Translations under genes and position numbers: made by a program
Part shown: positions 32,675-44,900 of the stretch, in pieces
Numbering within the stretch: the first letter of the stretch is position 1
How the letters are laid out: each line of letters begins with the position of its first letter
Assembly (NCBI RefSeq): GCF_036014115.1
Contig: NZ_CP107913.1
Location: 2,855,001 to 2,919,000 of the forward strand
Source of the DNA: Streptomyces sp. NBC_00448
GTDB taxonomy: Bacteria > Actinomycetota > Actinomycetes > Streptomycetales > Streptomycetaceae
Reading direction: 5' to 3'
Length of the DNA stretch: 64,000 nucleotides
Notes under the pieces: model-generated
The model's input: only the letters and a program-made list of their open reading frames with translations
Databases searched by the model: none
Told to the model about the DNA's origin: nothing

Positions 32675-34198
32675 TCACGCTGCTCCGGAAGCGGCGCGCA
32701 GTTCCCGCTTGAGGACCTTGCCGGCCGCCGACATCGGGAACTGCGCCACGCTCTCCACGCTGCGCGGGCACTTGTAGCCGGCGATCTCCTGCTTGCAGAA
32801 CTCCTGCAGTTCCTCCGCCGTGAGCGTGGCGCCGGGCACCAGGACGACCATGGCGTGCACCCGCTCCCCCCACTTGGCGTCGGGCAGGCCGATCACCGCG
32901 ACCTGGGCGACCGCCGGATGCTTCGCGACCACGTTCTCGACCTCGGTCGAGTACACGTTCTCGCCGCCGCTGACGATCATGTCCTTGAGCCGGTCGACGA
33001 TGTACACGTAGCCGCGTTCGTCCATGTAGCCGACGTCACCGGTGTGCATCCAGCCGTCCCGGACCGCCTCCTGGGTCTCGGCCGGCTTCTTCCAGTATCC
33101 CAGCATGACGTGGTCCCCGGCGGCGACGATCTCGCCGATCGTGCCGGGCGGCACCTCCGTGCCCTTCTCGTCCACGATCCGCACCCGGGCGTACGGGGCG
33201 GCCCGGCCGACCGACCGCCGCAGCACCGGGTCGTCGTGGTCCTCGTCCAGCAGCAGCGTGGTGGACGGGGACAGTTCGGTCATGCCGTACACCTGGAGGA
33301 ACTGCGCGGACGGGAAGGCCGCGCGGGCGCGGGTCAGCAGCGTCTCGGAGATCGGGGACGCCCCGTAGGCCAGCAGTTCCAGGCTGCTCAGGTCGTAGGA
33401 ACCCGCGTCGGGGTGGCTGACGATCGCGTCGATCATCGCCGGCACCAGCAGGGTCTGCTTGGCGCGGTGCTCCTCGATGGTGCGCAGCACCCCGGCCGGG
33501 TCGAACATGGCGACCGGCACCGTCGTCATGTCCGCCATCATGCCGACGATCCAGAAGGCGAACCCGGCCAGGTGGAAGGCCGGCGCGGCCAGGATGGACG
33601 TGCCGCCGCGCGGGAGGCGGGTGTGCAGCAGGGTGCCCAGGGCGGTGACGAAGAGCTGGCGGTGCCCCAGCATGACGCCCTTCGACACGCCGGTCGTGCC
33701 GCCGGTGTAGAAGACGCCGGCCATCGCGTCGCCCTGCCGGTGCACGTCCTCGACCGGTTCGGCGGCCAGCAGTTCGGCCAGCGGCACCAGGCCCTCGGGC
33801 GTGGGCTGGTCACCGCAGTGCACGATCGTGCGCAGGCCCGGGGTCCGCTCCCGCAGGGCCGACGCCATCGGCAGGAACGCGTCGTCGAGGAACAGGACGG
33901 ACACGTCGGCGTCGTCCAGCGCGTACGCGTGCTCCGCCACGCTCCACCGGGTGTTGAGCGGGACGATGGCCGCGTCCGCCCACGCGGTGGCGAGCGCGGC
34001 CTGGCAGAACCGGTCGGTGTTCAGCGACAGCAGGCCCACCCGGTCGTCCTTGCGCACACCGAGCCCGATCAGCCCGCCCGCGATACGGCTGACCGCGTCG
34101 TAGGTCTCCCGGGCCGTGTACGTGCGCGTGCGGTACGCGGTGAACGGTAGGTCGGGCGACTGCCGCACGGCTCGGTGCAACGATTGGGTGAGGTACAT
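32675..34198 (-). CDS. acyl-CoA synthetase (class I adenylate-forming)
   Basis: 507 aa from the ATG at 34198, with AAGGG upstream. Motifs of the AMP-forming acyl-CoA ligases in order: the phosphate loop YTGGTTGVSKGVMLGH (about 180), the acid-binding region HLAGFAFWIVG, YGASPISETL, YGMTELSPSTT, GYWKKPAETQEAVRDGWMHT with the TGD hinge, DRLKDMIVSGGENVYSTEVE, and the C-terminal catalytic Lys in SAAGKVLKREL. It activates a carboxylic acid as acyl-AMP and then acyl-CoA; chain length cannot be read. It is transcribed in the same direction as the polyketide synthase and the 95-aa protein upstream, so it may supply a starter or extender acid, although long-chain fatty acid metabolism is equally possible. 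Confidence 0.9.
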   Translation of the reverse strand: MYLTQSLHRAVRQSPDLPFTAYRTRTYTARETYDAVSRIAGGLIGLGVRKDDRVGLLSLNTDRFCQAALATAWADAAIVPLNTRWSVAEHAYALDDADVSVLFLDDAFLPMASALRERTPGLRTIVHCGDQPTPEGLVPLAELLAAEPVEDVHRQGDAMAGVFYTGGTTGVSKGVMLGHRQLFVTALGTLLHTRLPRGGTSILAAPAFHLAGFAFWIVGMMADMTTVPVAMFDPAGVLRTIEEHRAKQTLLVPAMIDAIVSHPDAGSYDLSSLELLAYGASPISETLLTRARAAFPSAQFLQVYGMTELSPSTTLLLDEDHDDPVLRRSVGRAAPYARVRIVDEKGTEVPPGTIGEIVAAGDHVMLGYWKKPAETQEAVRDGWMHTGDVGYMDERGYVYIVDRLKDMIVSGGENVYSTEVENVVAKHPAVAQVAVIGLPDAKWGERVHAMVVLVPGATLTAEELQEFCKQEIAGYKCPRSVESVAQFPMSAAGKVLKRELRAASGAA

Positions 34199-34325
34199 GG
34201 GTTGCCCTTCGTGACGTCGTTCTCGGTGGCTCGCGGGTTCCGGTCTCCGGCCGCTGCCGAGGGAGCCGAGGGAGTCGAGGGAGAGGTCGGAACCGCCGTG
34301 TGATGGCCGCCGGGCAGCGGCGGGC

Positions 34326-34406
34326 ACCTGGTGCGAGGAGCGGCCTGACGCGACGACCCGGTGAGCCCGCTCCTCGCATCAGGCGCCTGCCGCGCTCGCA
34401 CCAGGT
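34326..34406. terminator. nested inverted repeats after the small-protein gene
   Basis: TGCGAGGAGCGG (34332-34343) pairs perfectly with CCGCTCCTCGCA (34367-34378), while ACCTGGTGCGAG (34326-34337) pairs with CTCGCACCAGGT (34395-34406). The two stems share bases, so they are alternatives. Placed just after the stop of the 95-aa gene and before the acyl-CoA synthetase gene, they may end or attenuate read-through. Confidence 0.5.
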
Positions 34407-34408
34407 CG

Positions 34409-34696
34409 TTACTCCGCCTTGCGCTTCCCGGAGAACTTGAACGTCATGAACGCCGCCTTGACCTTGCCGCTCATGGTGTCGCCGTCCACGGTCCCGGTGG
34501 TCTTGACCTTGATCTTGGCCGGGGAGGTGAGCTTGGCGGTGTAGCTGAACTCCGTGCCGTGGATCTCGCCGTCGTCGATCGGGGTGCCGTCGAAGGTCCC
34601 GGTCATGGTCGTGCCGTCGGTGCTGAGCACCAGGTCGGCCTGCTTGTCACCGGTAGGACCCTGATACGTGATCGCCCAGGTGCCGTCGACCGTCAT
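34409..34696 (-). CDS. small beta-rich protein (95 aa), function unknown
   Basis: ATG at 34696 preceded by a strong AGGAGG about eight bases upstream, so it is probably well expressed. Alternating strands and turns with many Thr, Asp and Gly (GTWAITYQGPTGDKQADLVL, TMTGTFDGTPIDDGEIHG, TGTVDGDTMSGKVKAAFMTF) suggest a small beta barrel or clam, comparable with calycin-like domains. No signal peptide, no Cys. It lies between the polyketide synthase with its terminal thioesterase (144-base gap) and the acyl-CoA synthetase gene, all on one strand. A ligand-binding or cyclisation-assisting role in the pathway is conceivable but unproven. Confidence 0.75.
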   Translation of the reverse strand: MTVDGTWAITYQGPTGDKQADLVLSTDGTTMTGTFDGTPIDDGEIHGTEFSYTAKLTSPAKIKVKTTGTVDGDTMSGKVKAAFMTFKFSGKRKAE

Positions 34697-34839
34697 GTCA
34701 TTCCTCCTGCTGATCGTTGCTTGCTGCTCGTTACTCGCTGTCGTTGCTCGCTGCTCGTACCGGCCGGTCTGCCCGGCCGCTTCCCTGCTGTTGTCCTCCT
34801 GCTGTCATCTCCCTCCGGGCCGGCCGGTCTTCCGGCCGG

Positions 34840-37800
34840 TCAGTCTTCCTCCGCCGACCGGTCCGCCGTGAGCCACTTCTCGGTCGCTTCCGCGGTCGCC
34901 GCGGACGACGCCTCGATCAGGGAGAAGTGGTCGGCGGCGATCTCCACCTGGTCGTCGCAGACGTCCCACGCGGGCCAGTCGGAGACGTCGGCGTGCTCGC
35001 CCAGCGGCCGGCCCGCACGGATCAGCAGGCTCGGGGCGCTGATCTCCTCCGGGCCGCGCTCGCCCAGCAGCCGTACGTAGCTGCCCATGGCGAGCCAGCT
35101 GGCGTCGTCGATCACGGCGGCCTCCTGCTCGCGGTCGAGGATCTCCGTCATCACCAGGGAGAAGACACCGAGGATCTCCTTCTCGTCCGTCGGCGTGGGG
35201 GTGTCGAGCATGACGACGCCGACCGGACCGGCGTCCTCCTCCTCCAGGCGGGCGGCGATCGAGTGCGCCATGACGCCTCCGATCGAGTAGCCGACCAGGA
35301 CGAAGGGGTCGTCGCCGACCGCCCGGCGGACCGCTGCGACCAGGGCCGCGATCGCGGCGTGCCAGGAGCCCGGCGCCGAGTCCGTGCCCTGGAATCCCGG
35401 CAGCGTGCAGGCGAAGACGTCCCGCGTCCCCTCGAACCGGTCGGCGAACCGCATGAACTGGTGCGGGCCGGAGCCGGGCATGAAGGACGGCACGCACACC
35501 AGCTTCGGCAGGCCGCTGCCCGAGGCGAGTCGGACCACGTGCCCGCCGCCGTCCGGCAGCCCGGACGACGCGAAGGTGGGTCGGAACCTCGATGCCGCGG
35601 TGAGCAGCGGCAGCGCTTCGGCGATGGACTGCGTCGTGTGGGCGTGGTGCATCAGCGCGCTGAACGTGCCGTTGCCGGTCTGGCCCCCGGACGAGGCGCG
35701 GGCGGCGTTCCCGGCCGCCGAGCGCGCTCCGCCCGAACCACCCGTGCCGGTCCCGGCGGCCGACTCGGCCGCGGCCTCGGTCGCGGCCTCGCTGAGCAGG
35801 AGCCGGGCGACGGCGGCGGGTTCGGGGTGGTCGAAGACCAGCGTGGTGGGCAGGCGCAGGCCGGTGGCCTGGGTGAGCCGGTTGCGCAGCTCGACCGCGG
35901 CCAGCGAGTCGAAGCCGAGGTCCCGGAACCCGCGGTCCGGGTCTACCGCTTCGGGCGAGGGGTGGCCGAGCACCGCGGCGACGTGCGTGCGGACCAGTTC
36001 GAGGGCGACCTGTGCGCGTTCGCTCTCGGGCACGGCGGTCAGCCGCCGGGTGAGCGCCCCGCCGGCCGCCGGGGTGCGGCGGGCCGGGGCGCTGACCAGG
36101 CCGGCCAGCAGCGGCGGCAGGAGGCCGCCGCCGGCCTGGGCGCGCAGTGCGACCGTGTCGAACCGGGCCGGGACCACCAGGGCCCGGTCGTGCCGGCTGC
36201 CCTGGTCGAACAGTTCCAGGCCCAGTGCGGCGGGCATGGGCTGGACGCCTTGGCGGGCCAGCCGGGCCAGCGCCGCCTCGTCGAGGCCGCCGGCCATCCC
36301 GGTCTCCTCGGCCCACAGGCCCCAGGCCAGCGACACGGCGGGGCGGCCCTGCGCGCGCCGCCGGGCGGCGAGCGCGTCCAGGACGGCGTTGGCGGCTGCG
36401 TAGTTGCCCTGTCCCGGGCTGCCGATCAGCCCGGCGGCGGAGGAGAACAGCACGAACGACCGCAGGTCCAGCTCCGCGGTCAACTCGTCGAGCAGCAGGG
36501 CCGCGTCGACCTTGGGCCGCATCACCCGGTCCACCTGCTCCGCCGTCAGCGAGGTCACCACGCCGTCGTCCAGGACGCCGGCCGCGTGCACCACCGCGGT
36601 CAGCGGAACCTCCAACGAGCCCAGCAGCTCGGTCAGTTGCTCGCGGTCCGTCACGTCGCACGCCACGACCCGAACCCGGCAGCCGGTCGCCTCCAGCTCC
36701 GCGGCGAGTGCGTCGGCCCCCGGCGCGGCCGGGCCCCGCCTGGACACCAGCACCAGGTGCCGGACCCCGCCCGCGGTGGCCAGGTGCCGCGCGACCAGCG
36801 CGCCCAGGCCCCCGGTGCCACCGGTCACCAGCACCGTGCCGTCCACGTCGAGCGGGCCGGGCACGGTGAGTACCACCTTGCCGGTGTTGCGGCCCTCCCG
36901 CAGGAACCGGAACGCCTCCTGCCCGTCCCGTACGTCCCAGGTCCGCACCGGCGCGTGGGACAGCACGCCCCGGTCGAACAGGTCCAGCACCGCGGTCAGC
37001 ATCTCCTGGATGTGTTCCGGTCCGGCCTCGAACGCGTCGAACGCCCGGTACCGCACGTCCGGATGGGCTTCGGCCACCGCCTGCGGGTCGCGGACGTCGG
37101 CCTTGCCCATCTCCAGGAACCGGCCGCCGCGCGGCAGCAACCCGAGGGAGGCGTCGATGAACTCGCCGGCCAGCGCGTTGAGGACCACGTCCACCCCCGC
37201 ACCGTCGGTGACGCGCGCGAACGTGTCCGCGAACTCCAGGTCCCGCGACGACGCGATCCGCTCGGCCGGCACGCCCAGGGCGCGTACGGCGTCCCACTTG
37301 GCGGGGCCGGCGGTCGCGTAGACCTCCGCGCCCAGCCGCGTGGCGAGTTGCACCGCCGCCATCCCGACCCCGCCCGCCGCGGCGTGCACCAGCACCCGCT
37401 CCCCGGCCGTCAGTCCGGCCAGGTCCACGAGCCCGTAGTACGCCGTCAGGTAGACCACCGGCACCGCGGCGGCCTGCTCGTACGACCAGCCCTCGGGCAT
37501 CGGCGCGACCATCCGCCGATCCGCGATCGCCGCCGTACCGAATCCCTCGGGGATCAGGCCCATCACCCGGTCGCCGGGCGCCAGGTCCGTGACTGCGGAG
37601 CCGGTCTCCAGGACGATCCCCGCCGCCTCACTGCCCAGCGGCGCGTCTCCCGGGTACAGGCCCAACGCGATCAGCACGTCACGGAAGTTGAGCCCCGCGG
37701 CCCGCACCGCGACCCGGACCTCGCCCGCATCCAGCGGGCGGTCGGCACCGGACGGGACGAGCGCCAGGCCCTCCAGCGATCCCTTCGCGACCGAGGCCAG

Positions 37801-40800
37801 CGACCACGGCCCCTCGGCGGGCACCGCGGAGCCGGTCGACCGCGCCAGCCGCGGCGCCGTCACCCGTCCCTCGCGCACCGCGACCTGCGGCTCGTCGAGC
37901 GCGGCGAGCGCGGCCCAGTCCGGACCCGTTCCCTCGCCGGTGTCGCCGTCAACGATGCCGCCGGTATCGCCGGTGTCGCCGGCCGGGTCGAGGTCCACCA
38001 GGGCGAACCGTCCCGGGTGCTCGGACTGCGCGCTGCGCACCAGACCCCACACCGGAGCCTGGCCGAGGTCGGGAGCCTCGTTGCCCACGCCGACGCCGCC
38101 GCGGGTCACCACCACGAGCCGTGCTCCGGCCAGCCGTTCGCTCTCCAGCCATCGCCGCATCAGCGTCAGCGCGTCCGCCGTGGCGGCCCGCGCGGCGCCG
38201 GCCTCGTCGCCGGCCGGTGCCGTGGTCCCGATCGAGGTCACGACCGCCTCGGGCACCGTCGCGCCCGCGGCCAGGGCCGCTTCGAGCGCACCCAGGTCCG
38301 CGTACCGCTCCCCGGCTCCCGCCTGCTCGCCGAGGATCGCGACCCGGGCCGCGGCGGCACCGGCCGTGACCGGTATCCAGTCGACGGTGAACAGCGATCC
38401 GTCACCCGGCCGCCTCGCTCCCGCCAGTTGCGCGGGATCGATCGGGCGGGAGGTGAACTCCGTTACGCAGCCGAGGGGTTGGCCGTTCTCGTCGGCGATG
38501 TCGATCCGGGTCGTGGACGGGCCGGCCGGGGTGATCCGGACCCGTGCCCGCGACACGCCGTGCTGGTCCAGGTGGACGCCGGACCAGGAGAAGGGCAGCT
38601 CCACCGCCGCGCTCGCGTCGTGGTCGAGCAGCCCGCCGTGCAGCGCGGCGTCCAGCAGTGCCGGGTGGATGCCGAACCCCTGGGCGGAGCCGGCCTGCTC
38701 GTCCGGCAGGACCACTTCGGCGTAGATCTCCTCGCCGTCGCGCCAGGCGGCCCGCAGCCCCTGGAAGACCGGCCCGTACTCGTAACCGGCCTCCGCCAGC
38801 CGCTCGTACAGCCCCTCGACCGGCACCGCGACGGCGCCTTCCGGCGGCCAGTACGCGGGGAACGGCACCGCGGGAGCCTCGACCTCCGAGCCGAGCCTGC
38901 CACGCGCGTGGCAGGTCGCCTCGGGGCGCTCGCCGTGTCCGTTGCCTTGCGGGCGGGTGTAGACGGCGAGGGCACGGTGGCCGTTCTCGTCGGGTTCCGC
39001 CACGGTGACCTGCAGGTGGACGGCCTCGCCGACGGGCAGGGGCAGCGGTGCCTGCAGGATCAGCTCCTCGACCACGGGGGCGTCGACCTGCCGTCCGGCG
39101 GCCAGCGCCAGTTCGGTCAGGGCGGCGCCGGGCACGAGGACCGTGCCGAGCACGGCGTGGTCGGCGAGCCAGGGCTGGGTCTCCAGGGACAGGCGGCCGG
39201 TCAGCAGCCACTCGTCACGGTCGCCGACCTGAACGGCGGCGACCAGCAGCGGGTGGTCGAGCCGCGCCTGCCCGGCCGCGGCCGCGTCGCCTGCCGCGGC
39301 ACGGGGCAACAGCCAGTAGCGTTCCCGCTGGAAGGCGTACGTCGGCAGGGATACGGTCTTGGCGCCGGTGCCGGCGTAGTACGCGGCCCAGTCGACCGTG
39401 ACCCCGGCCGCGTGGGCCTGGCCGAGGAACGCGGCGAACGCCTCCGGCTCACCCTGACGGGCCCGCAACGCGGGCACCAGCACCGCCTCACTGTCCGCCT
39501 CCTCCAGGACCTGACGGGCCAGCGCGGTCAACGATCCGTCCGGCCCCAGCTCCAGGAACCGCGTCACCCCGAGCCCGGCCAGCGCGCTGATCCCGTCAGC
39601 GAAGCGCACCGCCTCCCGCGCATGCCGCACCCAGTACGACGGGTCCGCCAACTCACCCGGCAACGTCACCGCACCCGTCACGTTCGACACCACCGGAATC
39701 ACGGGCTCAGCGAACCGCAAACGACCCGCCACCTCCGCGAACTCCGCCAACATCGGCTCCATCAACGCCGAGTGGAACGCATGAGACACCCGCAACCGGG
39801 TCGTCTTCACCCCCTCCCACACCGACAACCCCAGCCACTCCTCCAGCGCCTCCCGCTCACCGGAGACGACCACCGCACGCGGTCCGTTGATCGCGGCGAC
39901 CGACAGTCGATCGGTGAACTCGGCCAGGGACTCGCGCACTTGCTCTTCATCGGCCTGCACCGCCGCCATCGCCCCGCCGGCCGGCAACGCACCCATCAAC
40001 CTGCCCCGAGCCGCCACCAACGCGCTCGCGTCCGGCAGGGACAGCACCCCGGCGACGTGGGCCGCCGCGATCTCGCCCACCGAGTGACCGACCAGGAAGT
40101 CCGGCCTCACGCCGAGCGACTCCGCCAACCGGAACAACGCCACCTCCACCGCGAACAACCCCGCCTGCGTGAACTGCGTCGCGTTCAGCAACTCGGCCTC
40201 CACCGAGCCCTCTTCCGCCGCCAACACCTGCGACAACGGCCGCTCCAACAGCGGATCAAGCTCCGCGCACACCTCGTCCAGCGCCCGCTTGAACACCGGG
40301 AACACCGACGCCAACCCCAACCCCATCCGCGCCCGCTGCGCCCCCTGACCCGAGAACACGAACGCCGTCTTCCCCGAGACAGCGCGGCCCTGGACGGTGC
40401 CCGCACCCGGCTCACCGACGGACAGCGCCAACAGCCCCGCCAGCAACGACTCCCGATCAGCAGCAGTCACCGCGGCACGATGCTCCAGATGCGCCCGCGT
40501 CGTCGCCGCCGAGAACGCCGCGTCCAACACACCAAGCTCCGACCGCGCCAGCAGATGCTCCCGCAACCGACCGGCCTGCGCCCGCAACGCCACCTCATCC
40601 CTCGCCGACACCACCACCGGCACCACTCGCCGGACTTCCCGTTCGGCCTGGGCGGACGCCTGCGAGTCCGTGCCCGTACCCGTGCCCGGCTGCGGCTCCG
40701 TGTCGATCCGCGCGGGCGCCTCCTCCAGGATCAGGTGGGCATTCGTGCCCGAGACGCCGAAGGACGACACACCCGCGCGGCGAGGCCGGCCGAGGTCGGT

Positions 40801-41990
40801 CCAGGGCCGGGCGTCGGTCAGCAGCTTGACCGCACCGGACTCCCAGTCCACGTGCCGGCTGGGCTCGTCGGCGTGCAGGGTGGCGGGAAGTTGCCGGTGC
40901 CGCAGCGCCTGCACCATCTTGATCACCCCGGCCACACCGGAAGCGGCCGAGGAGTGGCCGATGTTCGACTTGACGGAGCCCAGCCACAGCGGTTGCTCGT
41001 CCGGGCGGTCCTGCCCGTACGTCGCCAGCAGGGCCTGAGCTTCGATCGGGTCACCGAGCCGGGTACCGGTCCCGTGCCCTTCCACCGCGTCCACGTCGGA
41101 GGGGCCGAGCCCGGCCGCGGCCAACGCCGCCCGGATCACCCGCTCCTGCGCCGGGCCGCTCGGCGCGGTCAGCCCGTTGGACGCGCCGTCCTGGTTCACC
41201 GCGCTGCCCCGGATCACGGCCAGCACGTTGTGTCCCAGGCGCTGAGCGTCCGACAGCCGCTCCATCACGACCAGGCCGACACCGTCGGAGAAGCCGGTGC
41301 CGTCAGCGCCTTCCGCGTACGACTTGCACCGGCCGTCGGGCGAGAGCCCGCGCTGCCGGGAGAACTCCACCAGCAGGAACGGTCCCGACATCACGGTCAC
41401 GCCGCCGGCCAGCGCGAGCGAGCACTCGCCGTTGCGCAGTGCCTGCGCGGCCAGGTGCATCGCCACCAGCGACGACGAGCACGCCGTGTCCACCGACACC
41501 GCGGGACCCTGGAGCCCGAAGGTGTAGCTCAACCGACCCGAGACCACGCTCGTCGTGGTGCCGGTCAGCCGGAATCCCTCCAGGTCCGGCGTCGCCCCAC
41601 CGGCGTACTCCGACGCGACCGCGCCGCAGAACACGCCGGTGTCGCTGCCGCGCAGCAGGGCCGGGTCGATCCCGGCGTCCTCCAGCGCCTCCCAGGCACC
41701 TTCGAGCAGAAGCCGCTGCTGCGGGTCCATCGCCAGCGCCTCGCGCGGGCTGATCCCGAAGAACCCCGCGTCGAAGTCCCCGGCCCCGTCGAGGTATCCG
41801 CCGCCGCGCGTGTACACGGTGCCGGCCTGGTCGGGGTCCGGGTCATAGAGCCGCTCCAGGTCCCAGCCACGGTCACCGGGCAACTCCGTTATCGCGTCCC
41901 GGCCCTCGGCGACCAGGTCCCACAACTGCTCGGGCGATGCTGCGCCCCCCGGATAACGGCAGCTCATCCCCACGATCGCCAGCGGCTCGT
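34840..41990 (-). other. PKS module 4 and thioesterase: KS-AT(malonyl)-DH-ER-KR-ACP-TE
   Basis: Approximate limits: KS 41990-40720 (Cys near 41480), AT 40370-39540, DH 39260-38420 ([10 protein letters not shown]), ER 37810-36880 ([11 protein letters not shown] near 37370), KR 36830-36270 ([23 protein letters not shown]), ACP 36010-35810, a Gly/Ala/Ser linker, TE 35560-34860. Full reduction and release predicted. Confidence 0.85.
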
Positions 41991-44900
41991 CCGCGTCCGC
42001 CCGCCGCCGGGCCGGAACCCGTACGGCAGGGGCGGCGACGGCACCGGATTCGGCGCCGGGCACCTGGGTCACCAGGAACCGCGCCACCGCGGCCGAGGTC
42101 GGATGGTCGAACACCAAGGTGGCCGGCAGCTTGAATCCGGTCGCCTGGGCCAGCCGGTTGCGCAGCTCGACCGCGGCCAGCGAGTCGAACCCCAGCTCCT
42201 TGAACGCGCGCTCCGCATCGACCGCCGACGCCGCCGCGTGCCCGAGCACCGCCGCGACCTGCGCCGTCACCAGCTCCAGGGCCACCTGCTCCCACTGCTC
42301 GCGCTCGACTCCCGCGAGCCGGGTCGCCAGTGACCCACCGCCGCCCGCGCGGGCCGGGCGGCCCGGCGAGCGGACCAGCCCTGCCAGCAGCGGCACCGCC
42401 GTCCCGGTCCGGGCCTGCGCCCGCAACGCGGCCAGGTCCAGCTGCACCGGCGCGACCAGCGCGGCATCCACCCGCTGTGCCGCGTCGAGCAGTTCGAGGC
42501 CGAACTCGGCAGCCATGGGCTGCACACCCATCCGGCTGAGCCTGGTCAGTTGTGCGGCGTCCAGCTCTCCGGTCATCCCGGTCTCCGCCGCCCACAAGCC
42601 CCACGCCAGCGACACCGCCGGACGACCCTGCGCCCGCCGCCACGCCGCCAACGCGTCCAACCCGGCGTTCGCCGCCGCGTAGTTGCCCTGCCCCGCGCTT
42701 CCGATCAACGCAGCCACCGAGGAGAACAGCACGAACGACTGAAGGTCGGTGCCTGCCGTCAACTCGTCGAGCAGCAGCGCCGCTTCCAGCTTCGGCCGCA
42801 TCACCCGCTCAAGCTGCTCCGGCGTCATCGACTCCAGCAGCCCGTCGTCCAGGACGCCGGCCGCGTGCACCACACCCGCCAGCGGAACCTCCAACGAGCC
42901 GAGGAGTTCCGTCAGTTGCTCCCGGTCCGCCACATCACACGCAGCGACCCGCACCCGGCACCCGGCCGCTTCCAGCTCCGCGACCAACTCGCCCGCACCC
43001 GGCGCCTCCAGACCACGCCTCGACGCCAGCACCAGATGCCGCGCACCACCAGCAGTGACCAAGTGCCGCGCCACCAGCGCACCCAGACCCCCGGTCCCAC
43101 CCGTCACCAGCACCGCGTGACGCGGGTCCGCCGGCTGCGGAACGGTGAACACCACCTTGCCGGTGTTACGCCCCTCCCGCAGGAACCGGAACGCCTCCGC
43201 ATACCGCCGGATATCCCAGGTACGGATGGGCGCGTGCGACAACACACCCCCGTCGAGCATCTCCACGACCTCACCGAGCATCTGCCCCAGCCGCTCAGGA
43301 CTCACCTCGAAAAGGTCGAACGCCCGGTACTCCACACCCGGATGAGCCTCAGCCACCGCCCGCGGGTCACGGACATCCGCCTTCCCCATCTCCAGGAACC
43401 GCCCACCCCGCGGCAGCAACCCGAGCGAGGCATCGACGAACTCACCCGCCAACGCGTCCAGCACCACATCCACACCCGCACCGCCGGTCTCCCGCGCGAA
43501 CACCTCCGCGAACTCCAGATCCCGCGACGACGCGATCCGCTCACTCGGCACACCCAAGGCACGTACGGCATCCCACTTCGCCGGACTCGCCGTCGCATAG
43601 ACCTCCGCACCCAGATGCGCGGCGATCTGCACCGCCGCCATCCCGACACCGCCCGCCGCGGAATGCACCAGCACCCGCTCCCCGGCTTCGAGTCCGGCCA
43701 AGTGCACCAGCCCGTAGTAGGCGGTCAGGTACACCACCGGCACCGCCGCCGCCTGCTCGAACGACCAGCCCTCGGGCATCGGTGCGACCATCCGCCGATC
43801 CGCGATCACGACAGGTCCGAAGGTGTCGGCGGTCAGACCCATCACCCGGTCGCCGGGCGCGAGGTCCGTGACTCCGGGGCCGGTCTCCAGGACGGTCCCG
43901 GCGGCTTCGCTGCCGAGCGTGGCGTCGCCGGGGTAGAGGCCGAGGGTGATGAGCACGTCGCGGAAGTTGAGTCCCGCGGCCCGCACGGCGATCCGGACCT
44001 CGCCCGCCGCCAGCGGGCGGTCGGTGTCGGAGGGGACGAGCGCCAGGCCCTCCAGCGATCCCTTCGTGACCGCTTGCAGCAGCCACGGCCCTTCGGTGGG
44101 CGCCGCCGACGCGGTCGCCCGGGCCAGCCTGGGTGCCAGCACCCGCCCGCCGCGCACCGCGACCTGCGCGTCGCCCAGAGCGGCGAGCGCGGCCCAGTCC
44201 GGCGCCGTTCCTTCGCCGGCACCGCTGCCGGCGTTGTCCGGGCTGTTGGCGGTGTCGCCGGTGTCGCCGGCCGGGTCGAGGTCCACCAGGGCGAACCGCC
44301 CCGGGTGCTCGGACTGCGCGCTGCGCACCAGACCCCACGCGGCAGCCGCCGCCACATCCGGCGCCTCCCCACCGGTCGAAACCGCACCCCGCGTCACCAG
44401 CACCAACCGCGCACCCGACAGCGCATCCGCAGCCAACCACCCCTGCACCAGCTCCAGCGTCCGCGCCGCGACCGCACGTACCGAACGCGCCACGTCGACC
44501 GCGCCGTCGTCCACCGCGCCGCCCTCGGCCGCGCCGGACGGCACCACCGTCAGCACCGCGTCCGGCACCGTCGCACCGGCCGCCACCGCGCCGACCAGGG
44601 CGTCGAGGTCCGCGAACCGCTCGCCGGCCTCCGCACCCGGCACCACGGCCGCCGCACCGAGCACCGCGACGCTCGCCGGGGCAGCGCCGTCCGCACCCGC
44701 GACCTCGGCCCACTCCATCGTGAACAGCGAGCCGTCGGCCGCCCGCGCGGTACCCGCCAACTGCGCCTGGTCCACCGGCCGGGAGGCGAGTTCCCGTACG
44801 CAGGCGATCAGCCCGCCGTTCTCGTCGGCGATGTCGATCCGGCTCGCGGACCGTCCGGCCGGGGTGATCCGGACCCGTGCCCGCGACACCCCGCGCTGGT

